Shown here in pieces: positions 12,801 to 24,031 of a stretch of DNA of 64,000 nucleotides. The DNA is taken from the NCBI GenBank assembly GCA_027972325.1, contig JAPMOS010000038.1, positions 186,001 to 250,000 on the forward strand. Direction: 5' to 3'. How positions within the stretch are numbered: position 1 is the stretch's first letter; every line of letters begins with the position of its first letter. Made by a program: the position numbers and the translations under genes. The DNA is from Paratrimastix pyriformis. Lineage: Eukaryota > Preaxostyla > Paratrimastigidae. Below the pieces are notes generated by a model. That model saw nothing but the letters and a program-made list of their open reading frames with translations. It had not been told where the DNA came from and made no database searches.

Positions 12801-13579
12801 GGTGAGCGCATTAGCAGCAGTCGCCGGGGTCGGGGTCTTCTTGCCAGGGGCAGGAGACGGGGTGCCAGCAGGGCTGGGGCTCGGGCGGGCAAGCATCTTG
12901 CTCCGCAGAAGGCCACCAACAGTGCGGAAGGCACCTACGATTTTTTTTTGTGCGATAATGACATTGCGTGCCGAAAAAAAAAGCCAGACCTTGCCCGTCA
13001 AGGAAATTGAACCAGCGAGCAAGGTGGGGAAGCTTGGGGTCGACCTCACCGAACACTAAAAACAAAGTAACCGGTTGAGTGAATCCAAAAACGTCACAAC
13101 AGACGCTTCAGTGCCCCCCAAACGGCCAGATCGGCCAGAGTGAGCTGGGGCGCAACCATGAAGGTCCGAAGAGCGAGGTGGGTGTTCAGGACTTCACAAG
13201 CCCACTTGCGAGACGCCACGCAGGCGGAGCAGGGGCAAGGGCTTGACAGGAAATTGGAGGAGAATTCCATCCACTGGTCAATCTCGGAGGCCTACGGAGA
13301 AAAAGAGGGGGAATGAAATCATGTGCTGTTTACGAGCCGACCTTCTCCGGAATACGGAGAGAGGCATCAGCCAGATGCCGTGCAATAACGTGGTTCAGTC
13401 GGATGATGGTGCTGTGGCGAGGGTGAAGGGCGATGTATCAGGAGAACAACAGACCCATTCTCGAGCTTCAGAGAAGCAACGAGATCCTCCGACTCGGACT
13501 TGACCAGGCGGACATGGCCAAGCTCGGCAGTCAGGAGGGCGCACCAGGGAAAGGCTTGTTTGGAGAAGCTGAACTCCAT
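9844..13579 (-). CDS. Cytosolic glutamate--tRNA ligase (GluRS), 10 exons
   Basis: Charges tRNA-Glu with glutamate in the cytosol. Exons in gene order: 13455-13579, 13342-13411, 13105-13291, 12990-13055, 12513-12934, 11987-12247, 11465-11739, 11101-11207, 10447-10862, 9844-10185; phases close to 756 residues. The N-terminus is a GST-like domain ([13 protein letters not shown], then [11 protein letters not shown]), followed by a Pro/Ala linker. The class I catalytic domain has [14 protein letters not shown], the [19 protein letters not shown] segment and the KMSKS-type loop [11 protein letters not shown]. The sequence groups with eukaryotic GluRS ([29 protein letters not shown]) rather than GlnRS. 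The C-terminus is the beta-barrel anticodon domain ending in a Lys/Ala tail. The first four introns are 43-55 bp; the last five are 238-265 bp and carry two shared repeat families. The start is an ATG at 13577-13579. Confidence 0.95.
10280..10387 (-). repeat. Intronic repeat family A, copy in GluRS intron 9
   Basis: About 108 bp that recurs nearly identically at 10938-11043 and 11826-11931. Similarity with the 11826 copy extends on both sides by some 20 bp. The complete intron spans 10186-10446. Confidence 0.92.
10938..11043 (-). repeat. Intronic repeat family A, copy in GluRS intron 8
   Basis: Same family and same orientation as 10280-10387, with a few substitutions and a two-base deletion. 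Lies inside the 10863-11100 intron. Confidence 0.92.
11290..11392 (-). repeat. Intronic repeat family B, copy in GluRS intron 7
   Basis: About 103 bp, unusually AT-rich for this region, recurring at 12346-12448 with only a few differences. Lies inside the 11208-11464 intron. Confidence 0.92.
11826..11931 (-). repeat. Intronic repeat family A, copy in GluRS intron 6
   Basis: Third copy of family A, in the 11740-11986 intron, same orientation as the others. Confidence 0.92.
12346..12448 (-). repeat. Intronic repeat family B, copy in GluRS intron 5
   Basis: Second copy of family B, in the 12248-12512 intron, same orientation as the 11290 copy. Confidence 0.92.
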
Positions 13580-13724
13580 CCTCAACCGTGGGGAACTCTG
13601 CTGTATCACAGAAAACGCGGCGGCTGATTTCGCCTGGACCCGACACCACCACTCCCTGCACCTTCGGCGACCCAACCCCAGACCGCCGCCGCAACATCTT
13701 CAAGAGATCAACCCCCTCCCACAG

Positions 13725-14049
13725 CATCTCCTGAACTCCCCGATAGAATCAAAAAGCAGCCCATCTCCCGCGAAGAGTTGACCGTCCTAAAGATGGCCTT
13801 CACATCACTCGCTGGCGAGGGTAATTCAATTGATGCTCCGATGCTCGCATCCGGGTTTCACAAATTTGGTCGAGATCTGACAGGTCTGTGTCCGCCTGTC
13901 CTCCCCTTCTCAAACCTGGCATCCCAGCCGCGGAGACCGCCGATCTCCTGAAAACATATGCCACCGATGGGCAGTCTTTGACATTTCCAGATTTTCTCGA
14001 GGTCCGCAGGGACGCACCGCCATACGCACACAACACCATGTTAATATAG
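13725..14049 (+). CDS. Small EF-hand (calmodulin-like) protein, N-terminus unresolved
   Basis: Two exons are clear: 13725-13883 and 13928-14049 (44-bp intron). They read ISREELTVLKMAFTSL, then a helix ending GFHKFGRDL, then TAAETADLLKTYATDGQ and LTFPDFLEV, ending at TAG. This is the helix-loop-helix pattern of calmodulin/troponin C proteins (compare LTEEQ...FKEAF and the ...ITFPEF end of a hand). The loops look degenerate (AGEGNSIDAP; ATDGQSLTF), so calcium binding is doubtful. The only in-frame ATG is 13791, inside the first helix; homology begins earlier, so a first exon lies upstream, probably overlapping or abutting the divergent GluRS 5' end. Convergent with the reductase at 14183. Confidence 0.6.
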
Positions 14050-14182
14050 ATTTTCCGCGCCTGGATAAGCACGTGAAGCAAAGAGCACGAAAATTGGAGA
14101 GTTTTGGATGACGCCGACACGAACCAGGAGACTCGTGCCAGGGAGCATCCCGTCTCCGTCGCCCCGGCTCTTCTGGCGTGTT

Positions 14183-15210
14183 TTACAGAAGGTACGGAAT
14201 GAAGGCCTTGCGGTTCTTCGGGTATTCCGGGAACGTGGCCTTGTACCACTTGTGGTGCGAGACGGCGCGAGGGGCCAAGTTGGCGATGGTCCACTGGGAT
14301 GGGGGCGAGATGCGGAGCATGAGAACATGAGCGAAAGGGCCCTTTTTGACGACAAACAGGGGTTGGGGTGGTGGGGGGAGGGAGGGGGACAGAAAGGTGT
14401 GGATGGATTGCAGACCGCAAGGAAGACCCAAGCGGGAGGGGTGCAGGTGAGGAGGCAGAAGCCAAGCCATTCGACCATCTCGCAGGCGTAGTTGGGGCAG
14501 CTGATCCACCGGAAGAGGCTGCGACCCCACGAAGAGGGGATAGACATTTCATGAAGAATAGATCGTTGTGATCGGAGGTCAGTAAAAACAACATGGCAGA
14601 GGGCATGAGAACACCGACCCACCGTAGGGGATCTTGTACCCAGTTTCGCCGGGCTTACGAAGATTGGCCATCACGTGATCGGCCCACCGGTTTCCGGCCA
14701 TGCCACCGAGGAACAGGCACAAACCGATGAGGAACTGAGGGGATACCAACCTATGCGTGGATCGCCTTCGTCACGTGCGCCGGCCGAAGAGACGACAGAC
14801 CAGGTGACGGGGTAGCTCTCGACGTTTGCGCCGGTCAGGTATTGCGTGAGGAAGTACCCATTGCAGAAATTGAACACAATGGCCATCAAGGAAACAGCAA
14901 TGGGATAAGTAGCCGAGCCCTTCAGCGTGAAGGGATAGATGAAGGTGCGCCGGAAATAGTGAAGCTCGAAAAGCAGGCAAAAAACAGTGGAGACAGCGGT
15001 TTTGTGTTCAGAGAGCAAAAAGCGAATGCCCATAATGAGGAACGCAGGAATTTCCATAAAGAAGAAACTCCACCGTGAGTCATAGCCCTTACCCCACGCC
15101 TTGCTGGCATGGCGCCCGTAGGGAGCAGGAATAAAGAGCAACGTAACCATCACGCAGCCAGCAATAAGTGCCCAAATGCCCATCATCGTCTCGTCTTCAA
15201 GGCCGAACAT
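14183..15210 (-). CDS. 3-oxo-5-alpha-steroid 4-dehydrogenase (steroid 5-alpha-reductase) family
   Basis: Membrane NADPH-dependent reductase of the SRD5A/DET2 family, acting on the delta-4 bond of 3-oxo-steroids or related lipids. Exons in gene order: 14801-15210, 14619-14750, 14416-14518, 14183-14293; phases close to 251 residues, the family's normal length. Diagnostic stretches are APYGRHAS near the N-terminus, FIYPFTLKG, a Gly-rich membrane helix (FLIGLCLFLGGMAGNRW), LRKPGETGYKIPYGGLF, YACEMVEWLGF and the C-terminal HHKWYKATFPEYPKNRKAF ending. Several hydrophobic segments fit a multi-pass ER protein. The start is the ATG at 15208-15210. Its exact substrate cannot be told from sequence. Confidence 0.92.
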
Positions 15211-16205
15211 TGGTCTGCTTGTTTGTTTCAAACAGCCTTTTGTCCCAGGGTGATGTTAGACAATCTCGAAATCTGGGACAGGCCGAGGCGTTACTTTGAT
15301 TTTCCATCCGCCTTGCCTCCACCAACGCGCATTGGCGGACCTTCTTGAAGCAGCAGCCTGAACATATTTCAGTCCCCTTTAAGACCCTTAATTTCGTGAA
15401 ACTTTCCCTGAGGGCAACGCTGCGCCACCGAAAAAAAAACGGTGGCGGGATCCGCCAAAGGAGTGCTCAGATCATCAAAGTGATCATGGACCTGTGGCAA
15501 AGGTACCCCCCCCCCCCCCCCCCCCCACCCACCCCCACCCCCCCCACCCCCGTCTTCGTTTTCGTTGGCACACCATTGTGTAGCCCTGGTCACCTTCTTC
15601 ACGCCCTGAAGGGAGCTCTGCGAGGAAGGGGGCAGGGAAATTTTTCACTCGGAAAACTCACAAAATTATATCATCTGATTCAGGTGGAGCCGCAGACTCT
15701 TGGGGGGCAATCCGCAGACTCTAATGTGTCGCTTCCTTTCACGGACCGCATCTGAGGATCGTCCTGTGGTCTCGTGAAAATTCAAAAGTTGAAAACGGGA
15801 GTTCATCGTCAATTCCCCTGGTTCATTGCACAGTCCTTTCGGTTCAGGCCAGAACCGGGATGAGCCGCCTTCCATCTCTGGCGAATGAACGGTATATGGC
15901 ACGTGCCGAGGTCGGACGAGAAAAAAGGGTCTGCTGAGAATTCTCGCTCGTCGCACTCCTCAATTTGATGGTGTCCCCCCCACACCCCTTGCCCTCAAAA
16001 GAATCAGCTCTCGCCTGATGTCGAAATGAATCGTTTCCGCGAAGAGACCCGCGATATCGTTCATCGCCAGAAAAAAAAGGAACGTGGTGCATCCAGCCCC
16101 TCGCGGGGCCAGTGCATGTCTGTGGTTTGGCTGGCGCTTGCCCCTCTTCACAACCTTTCTCCTCTCAAACATTTGCGGTTTTGTCACTCCCGTAGCCCCC
16201 AGACC
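15211..16205. other. Intergenic region without recognisable gene
   Basis: Separates the divergent reductase and IQ-repeat genes. It contains a poly-C/CCCCA tract at 15508-15550. Open frames occur on both strands but none shows family motifs or consistent splice phases. Confidence 0.5.
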
Positions 16206-17438
16206 ATGGCACATCAATTGGAAAGCGGATGGGATTCCCGCTTTCAGGTCTCCGATACTCTCCCCGAATATGATGCATTAAAAGACCCGCACTGTCGGGT
16301 GGCACAAACCTCGTCTTTCCGGAAATTTTGGGCGAAGGTTTGTTTTGTTTTTTTGTACAATCATGTCATGGCGACCAACTTCTTGTTCGTCCCTTGTGAC
16401 ACGCCTCCCACCAGCAACGTCGGGGACTGTCCCCTCTCAAAAGACCCTCCTCCGTTCCCCCGGGTGAGGCTGCCTCCGGGACCAGTGTTCGCTCGATCAC
16501 GGCTACCCCCACTGGTTCGAGCGGCTATCCCGCTCGGACTGCGACCACTTATGGGGCACGGTACTCCACATCCTCCTCCGCTGCTGCCTCCGTCTGTCTT
16601 ACCCTCGCCCACACACCACAGCGGGGTTGTATGGCTATGACCCCCCAATTTTGTTTCTCCGGGGGTATATCCACCATCTCATCCTGCTGTCTTGTCTCCC
16701 CCGGCCCGTCCGGCAGCGACCCACGTTTATGCCGCCGCCCGGGGCGGACCGAGATGCCTGGGTTGAGTCGGCCTTCGCCCAGGCCCGATCCAAGTCCGCA
16801 GCAGCAGCAGCAAGGGGCATGAGTATGGGAAGTGGGCGATTGGGGGGACGGGTTTCGGGAGAGGATCATCTGAACTCCTTGCTGAAGCTCCTCTCGATCT
16901 GTTTCTGTCTGTCTGTTCCCTGCCCCGCCCCGTCTGGCAGGCTGGAGAATCTCTGGGAGGAGCTCTGCATCCCCCAGCGGGACCGGGACTACTTCGCCAA
17001 GTACTTCTTCGAGCCGACAAGCGTCAACCTGGCCCACATCAACACCCAGGTCGGTATGGGTGTGGCCGGGGGGGAGGGTGGCGTGGATGAGTGGAGGAGG
17101 ATCAGCAGCAGCAGCAGCAGCAGCAGCATGATCATATCGTCATCATCATCCAGATCATCATGCAGTCATTTTCATCATCAGTCCCATGTTTCAAGCATCA
17201 TCATCATCATCAGCATCAGCATCATCCAATCATCCAAGCATCATCATCATCCAATCATCATCATCGTCAGCATCAGCATCATCAACAACAACAACATCAT
17301 CATCATCAAGCATCAACAACCAGGTCGGTATGGGTCGCCGCGGGGAGGGCGTGTGGGTGGTGGTGGTGGTGGTGGTGCTGAGAAATGCTGGTGACGGGCG
17401 GGGGATCGTTGAGGCAAAACTCACCACCGCTCACCCCC

Positions 17439-17469
<31 letters not shown>

Positions 17470-17666
17470 ACACCACCACCACCACCACCACCCCCTCCCC
17501 TCCCCCCAGACGACCCGCCTGCTGGAGCACCGCGAGCTGACCCTGCAGGCCCTGGCGGCCATCGACCAGCGGGAGCGGCGCCTGGGGACGCTGGTCAAGC
17601 TGGCCGAGGAGATCCCAGACGCCCTCGCCACGTCCGTCGATGAATGGATGATGATCTGGATGATGA

Positions 17667-17698
<32 letters not shown>

Positions 17699-19860
17699 GA
17701 TGATGATCGGATGATGGCGAGACATCTTGCACATGACGGTTCCGAGTGTTGACGGCGCGTCGTCACCGCCCACCCACAGGCCGCCCAGCAACCCCACCCG
17801 GGATCGAATCCGGCAAGAGACCCTCGAATTGCTCGCTGCCCTGCGCGCCCACACCCTGTCGGTGGTCGAGGCCATCCAGGAATGGCGCCAGACCCTGTCC
17901 CGCCCGCAGGCTTTCATGTGGAACGGTCCGCGTCCTGGCACTACTGCGTGCGCACCCGGTTGTGTGTTGCAGACATCACCACCCTTGTGCCCGAGGTCGG
18001 GTTTTGATATGTGGAACGGTCCGCGTCCTGGCACTACTGCGTGCGCACCTGTGGTTGTTGAGACAGACATCTCTCCCACCCTTGGGGCCCGAGATCTGTA
18101 GAACGGTCCACGTCCTGGCACTACGACGTGTGCTGTTGCAGATCATCGTCATCATCATCACCCTTGGGCCCTTTCATATGTGGAACACTCCCCGGTGGTG
18201 CGTGATCTCTACGTGTGAGTCTGTATCGCTGGTTTTTTGACGCAAATCGCATCTTTGGCATTGCGTGTGTGTCTGCTGCGCGAATCTGCGTGTGCGCACG
18301 TGGGCCGGGTTTTGATGGAGATGGGCCTTCTGCATGGCGGGCGGGTGGGCGGGTGGGCGGCGCGGGCGGGCGGCTGGTGTTTTCAGCACTACCGTCATGG
18401 TCCAACGCATCGTTGATTCACCCCCACCAAGACGATGACACTCATTTTTGGATCCCATTCCCATTCCCATCTTCTTCGCCCCTCCTTCAGGCCTGAACTA
18501 CCTGCTGAAGCTGCAGCACGATTTGGACTTTCTCTCGCCTGCCTCGCTGGTTGCTCTGCTCTCGGGCGCCGCGGCGGCCCACGAGGACGCCGAGGCCGAC
18601 GGGCGCCAGCCGTCCAACGCGGGTCCGTCTCGGCGGTTTGAATTTGTGGGACGTGGGGGGCATGAGTGTCATCCCATATCGTTTTGTTTTAAGGTCTGGG
18701 TATGAATGTCATTTTTTTGGTTTAAGTGTGATAGTGATTGTACTCATCATTTCTCCCCCTCGCTCCCCCAAACGTCGCCTCCACCCAACCCAGAGGCCGT
18801 TCTGCTCCTGCCGCGGCTTTCAGTCCGCGAGCAGCGGGCCATGAAAGAGGCCGAGGACGTGGTGGCCCGTGAGGAGATGCTTCAACGGGCCGTCGAACAG
18901 GAGTCTGTGTGTGGAACAGTTGACATCGCCCCTGGGGGAAGAACGATATCCGGAACATTCAAATCGTTCGGTCTCCGTCACAATGTAGCCCTACAGGACA
19001 TGGGGAATGATAATCACACATCATCACAAAAAGAGCCTTGCAAAAAATTCGATGCATGCAATGCCCAATCTAAAGAGAAGGAGAGGGTCCCCTCGCTGCT
19101 TTCTGCTCTTTTGTTTTTTTTATACCCCCACTCATATCTCGACTCACCTCCGATTCTCGTTCCAGGGCCGGCCGTTTGGAGCAAGGCGGCTTCTACGTTC
19201 CCTACCTGAAACTTACCCACCCGACCCCCTCTTCGGCCGCCACAGCGGTCTCGCGCGCCCATCGGGAAGGTCTGTCAGTGTGCCCTTGTGGCGCGACACG
19301 AGACATACGATTCGTGAAGGAGAAAAAAAGAAGAAAAAAAATTCGTCTGCCGCCACTGTCGCCTGAGTGATTTGAGGCCGCATCGACACATTGCATTTTT
19401 TTTAAAAAAAAAAAATCTTCAACATATTTGGGCGCTCATTTTTCGGCTTCGTTTGTTCCTCCTTTCGTCCTGTTTTTGTCCTCCTCCTCCAGACCGTCGC
19501 CTGCCTTCTTTCGGCTCCCCGACCCCCGTCAGCCCTCTGCGCAGCCTGCTGACGCCCACCCCACCTCCGACCTCCCCCTCCAACGGCCCTACCGCCTTCC
19601 CCGCCACCGCCACCGAGCCCTCAGCCCCCGAACCCTCAAACCCCGAAGAATCTCAGCCCGCACCGCCACCACCACAACATCGCCGGCGGGCACCACCACC
19701 CCGGGCTGCCTGGGACGAGGCCGAACGCGTCCCGGCTGTCTCCCCGCCCCGGGTTCCAGCAGCCGCCTCGCGGGGCAGCGGAGTGGCAGCCGTCAAATCG
19801 CTCCGACGCAAACCGGCCGCGGCCCCAGCGCCTTCTCGCACCGCCACTGCCACCGCCATC

Positions 19861-19913
<53 letters not shown>

Positions 19914-22900
19914 CGGCTCCCGTGCCCGGCCAGCCTCACCCTCATCCGCTCGCCGCACCGGATCCCCACCCCACTCGGCCCGCCGCCCCGGTTCGCCGTC
20001 CGCACGCCCCGGTTCCCCGCCCGCCGTCCATATTCCCTCTCCGCGCGTCCGGGCCGTTCCTGGGGTCTCTCCCGCCGCTCGCCTCATCCCGCTCGCAACG
20101 TCCCCCCGCAGCGCCCGTGGCAAGCCCCAGCAGCAGCCATCAGGGGTCTCCACACCCCGGGTACCACAGGCCACCGAGGGAATCACCCCCCGGAGTCCGG
20201 GCGCCCTGGTACCCACATCCGCTCGCATCCAGGCGTCCCCCGAGCTCCGGGCCAGTCAGGCCACGACCGCCTCGTCGGGATCTCACGTCAAGATGGAGTC
20301 CCCGCGAGAGTCCGCGCTGGCCCCCGAGGCCGCCCCGGCCCCATCTCCGGCCCCCGCCCCCGCCCCCGCTCCAGTCCCCGATGCTTCCGCCCCCGCCCCC
20401 GCCGCCACCCCCGATGCCTCGGCCTCTGCCGCCCCGGCACCGACGGAACCAGCGCCGGCAGCCATCAGCCATGATTCCGCCGCCCCTGCTCCGGCCCCCG
20501 TTCCCTCCAAGCCCGCTGAACCCGCTCCGGGCGCCCCGGAACCCGAGCCCACCGCCACCGCCACCGCCTCGGCGCCCACCCTCCCCGAATCTGCACCCGG
20601 CGAGCCGCAGCCCCCGGCGATCGTCGAGGGTCTGCCGACCGAGCTGCCGGCCGCTGCCCCGGCCGCTCCTGGGACGCCAGATGACGACTACGGCGATGAT
20701 TACGGCGATGACTTCGAAGCCGGTGCTGCTGCCACGGGGGCGTCCGCAGGCATTGCCATCGAAGTGAAACCAGGTGATGCTGCTGCGCCGGCGGGTGAGA
20801 CCCCAGCCGCCCCTGCGGAGGACGAGAGTGCCCGGGCTGCCCGCGAGAAGGCGGCCACCCGCATCCAGGCCCAGATCCGTGGCTACGAGGCCCGCCACCG
20901 GCCCGAGAACCAGGCCGTCCTCTCAGAGGCCCGCGCCCGGGCCCAGCAGAAGAAGGAGCAAGAGGCCGCTGAGGCAGCCCGCAAGAAGCAGGAGGAGGAG
21001 GCCGCAGCGGCAGCCGAGGCGGCGCGCCGTGCCAAGGCGGCCACCCGCATCCAGACTCAGATCCGCGGCTACGAGGCCCGCCACCGGCCCGAGAACCAGG
21101 CCGTCGTGGCCGAGGCCCGGGCCCGGGTGCAGCAGAAGAAGGAGAAGGAGGCCGCCGAGCGAAAGGCCCGCGAGGAGGAGCAGCGCCGCGCCGCCACCCG
21201 CATTCAGGCCCAGATCCGTGGCTACGAGGCTCGCCACCGGCCCGAAAACCAGGCCGTCCTCTCAGAGGCCCGCGCCCGGGCCCAGCAGAAGAAGGAGAAG
21301 GAAGGCGGCCCCACCGAGCCTGCCCCTGCCCCTGCGGCCGCCCCCGAGGCCGCGGCTTCAGAAGTCCCGGCTACGGACGCGGCCCCGTCTGATGCCGTCC
21401 GGCAGGCCCGCGAGGAGGAGCAGCGCCGAGCCGCCATCCGCATCCAGGCCCAGATCCGTGGCTACGAAGCTCGCCACCGGCCCGAAAACCAGGCCGTCCT
21501 CTCAGAGGCCCGCGCCCGGGCCCAGCAGAAGAAGGAGCAGCCGACCCCTGCAGCCCCGGCCCCTGAACCCGCCGCCCCGGCGACGGATGTTGGTGTGGCT
21601 GTCGAGGCGGAGGCAGCCCCTGCCCCTGCCCCCGAGGCGGCGGCGCAGGATGACTACGGGGATGATTTCGAGACTGCTGCGCATGACGATGTGCCGTCGG
21701 GTGAACCACAGCCGGCCGGTGAGGCTGCTCCTGGCCCCGTTCCTGCGGAAGCACAACCAACTGACGCGACCCCTGCTGCTGCCCCCGATGCCCCGGCCCC
21801 AGCCGCTGCCCCTGTGGAGGATGAGAGCGCCCGCGCTGCCCGCGAGAAGGCCGCTACTCGCATCCAGGCCCAGATCCGCGGCTACGAGGCCCGCCACCGG
21901 CCCGAGAACCAGGCCGTCCTCTCAGAGGCCCGCACCCGGGCCCAGCAGAAGAAGGAGAAGGAGGCCGCCGAACGGAAGGCCCGCGAGGAGGAGCAGCGGC
22001 GTGCTGCCACTCGCATCCAGGCCCAGATCCGCGGCTACGAGGCCCGCCACCGGCCCGAGAACCAGGCCGTCGTGGCCGAGGCCCGCACTCGGTTGCAGCA
22101 GAAGAAGGAGCAGGAAGCCGCTGAGGCGGCCCGTCAGAAGCAGGAGGAGGAGGCCGCCGAGGCCGCGCGTCTGCAGGAGGAAGCTCGCAAGAAGCAGGAA
22201 GAGGAGGCCGCAGCGGCAGCCGAAGCGGCGCGCCGTGCCAAGGCGGCCACCCGCATCCAGACCCAGATCCGCGGCTACGAGGCCCGCCACCGGCCCGAGA
22301 ACCAGGCCGTCGTGGCCGAGGCCCGGGCCCGGGTGCAGCAGAAGAAGGAGAAGGAGGCCGCCGAGCGGAAGGCCCGCGAGGAGGAGCAGCGCCGGGCCGC
22401 CACCCGCATTCAGGCCCAGATCCGCGGCTACGAGGCCCGCCACCGGCCCGAGAACCAGGCCGTCCTCTCAGAGGCCCGCGCCCGTGCCCAGCAGAAGAAG
22501 GAGCAGGAAGCTGGTGCTGTGGCCGCTGCCCCCGAGCCTGTCCCCGCCCCCGAGGCCGAGGCCGCCCCTGCCCCTCCGGCCGCCCCCGAGGCCGCGGCAT
22601 CAGAAGCTCCGACCGCTGACGCGGCCCCGTCTGATGCCGTCCGGCAGGCACGCGAGGAGGAGCAGCGCCGAGCCGCCATCCGCATCCAGGCCCAGATCCG
22701 AGGCTACGAGGCTCGCCATAGGCCCGAGAACCAGGCCGTCCTCTCAGAGGCCCGCGCCCGTGCCCAGCAGAAGAAGGAGCAGCCGCCCCCCGCATCCCCG
22801 GCTCCGGTTCCTGAGCAGCCCACGCCCGCAAGCGAGCCTGCCCCCGAGCCAGCGGCCACGGCCGAAGCTGCCCCTGCCTCCGAAGCTGCCCCTGCCTCCG

Positions 22901-23811
22901 AAGCTGCCGCCTCACAAGTTGCTCCGGCCCCTGAACCTGCCCCTGCTCCGGCCCCGTCGGATGCCGCCCGCGAGGAGGAGCAGCGCCGGGCTGCTGTTCG
23001 GATCCAGGCCCAGATTCGCGGCTACGAAGCCCGCCACCGGCCCGAGAACCAGGCCGTCCTTTCGGAGGCCCGCGCCCGTGCCCAACTGAAGAAGGAGAAC
23101 GCAACCGCGGTGCCTGCCCCTCCAGAGCCTGCTCCTACTACTCTCCCCGTCGAGGCCGCCCCTGCTCCCGAGGCCGCCCCTGCTCCCGAGGCCGTCCCCG
23201 CCCCGGCCACGGACGTGGCCCCGTCTGATGCCGCCCGCGAGGAGGAGCAGCGCCGGGCCGCCACCCGCATCCAAGCCCAAATTCGCGGCTACGAGGCCCG
23301 CCACAGGCCCGAGAACCAGGCCGTCCTCACGGAGGCCCGCGCCCGTGCCCGGCAGAAGAAGGAGCCTTTGCCCGCCCCATCCTCGCCACTTCCCCAGCCC
23401 CCGACATCTCCTCGGGCCGAGGCAGTACCGGCCCCAGCCGAACCGCCCGTGCCCACCCCGCCAACGGCCGTGGAACAGCCCGCCCAGAACGAAGAGCCCT
23501 CGCCGGCCGCTGCGCCCATCACCCCCCAGACTCCACCTGCCCCCATGCCCCGCGAAGACCTTGCCGCCATCAAGATCCAGGCCCAATTCCGGGGCCACAT
23601 GACCCGGATGGCCACCCAGGGCCTGATCGACCAGACCCGGACTCGAACCACCACCGGGGGTGAAGCCGCCGCCGCCGCTGTGGAGATCTCCCCCGCGGTG
23701 CAAGTGCAGGTCCAGGCCGAAGCGCCGGTGGCTGATGACGGGGGTGACGTCGTCCTGATGCGCCCCGTCAGCTCGCCCGCTCCTCCCCCTTCACCAAAGG
23801 CCGCGCAGTAA
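16206..23811 (+). CDS. Long IQ-motif repeat protein (putative calmodulin-binding), 10 exons
   Basis: Exons: 16206-16337, 16415-16591, 16717-16910, 16941-17049, 17510-17631, 17780-17925, 18491-18622, 18794-18902, 19166-19269, 19493-23811; phases close, giving about 1,850 residues. The 16910/16941 junction is the least certain because the frame also reads through. The N-terminal third is helical and mildly conserved in style (LWEELCIPQRDRDYFAKYF; LLEHRELTLQAL; MWNGLNYLLKLQHDLDFL), suggesting an axonemal or cytoskeletal protein, but I do not recognise the family. The last exon holds Pro/Ala-rich sequence, two acidic DDYGDD patches, then 11 near-identical units with the IQ core RIQAQIRGYEARHRPENQ separated by Lys/Glu coiled coil or Ala/Pro linkers, and a twelfth divergent IQ (KIQAQFRGHMTRM, about 23571-23610). 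Each IQ motif should bind calmodulin or an EF-hand light chain. Confidence 0.85.
17085..17340 (+). repeat. CAT/CAG microsatellite intron with duplicated donor edge
   Basis: The 17050-17509 intron is filled with CAG, CAT and CAA repeats, a poly-C and an AC run. The exon end plus donor at 17040-17058 (AACACCCAG then GTCGGTATGGG) is echoed at 17319-17335. Confidence 0.75.
17915..18200 (+). repeat. About 92-bp tandem repeat seeded by an exon end and its donor
   Basis: The end of exon 6 (ATGTGGAACG) with its GTCCGCGTCC donor at 17917 recurs at about 18008, 18098 (diverged) and 18177 inside the intron, each followed by similar sequence. Confidence 0.8.
20842..23370 (+). repeat. Coding tandem array of IQ units
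   Basis: Eleven units of 35-80 codons share nearly identical 36-codon cores at the nucleotide level. The block containing units 1-4 reappears as units 5-9 with the same order of linkers (RKARE-type, then Ala/Pro-type), so the array grew by duplication of a multi-unit block as well as of single units. Confidence 0.9.
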
Positions 23812-23914
23812 CCTTTCCCATTCCCCATTCCCTCTCCCCTTTTTTTTCGCAGTCTTCTTTTTTGTCTTTCCTTGTAGCATCTTATTTCTCTATGAGCCGA
23901 AGAAAAACTATATC

Positions 23915-23986
23915 GGCCACTTGGTCTAGGGGCATGATTCTCGGTTCGGGTCCGAGAGGTCGGGGGTTCGATTCCCCCAGTGGCCC
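23915..23986 (+). tRNA. tRNA-Pro(CGG)
   Basis: The acceptor arms GGCCACT/AGTGGCC pair over 7 bp. The anticodon stem CTCGG/CCGAG encloses the loop TTCGGGT with anticodon CGG, and the T arm is GGGGG-TTCGATT-CCCCC. The gene is 72 nt, has no intron and no encoded CCA, and lies about 100 bp after the IQ gene and 45 bp before the next start codon. Confidence 0.95.
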
Positions 23987-24031
23987 ACTTTTTCTTCATC
24001 TCTTTGCGACTGCCGGGCAACACAGGTGGTG

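Noticed and set aside
9844-13579. Glutaminyl- rather than glutamyl-tRNA synthetase
   Set aside because: The GST-like N-terminus, the [10 protein letters not shown] and [19 protein letters not shown] stretches and the overall layout fit eukaryotic GluRS.
19650-23100. Long minus-strand and alternate-frame reading frames opposite the IQ array
   Set aside because: GC-rich, Ala/Arg/Gly-biased shadows of the strongly supported plus-strand protein.
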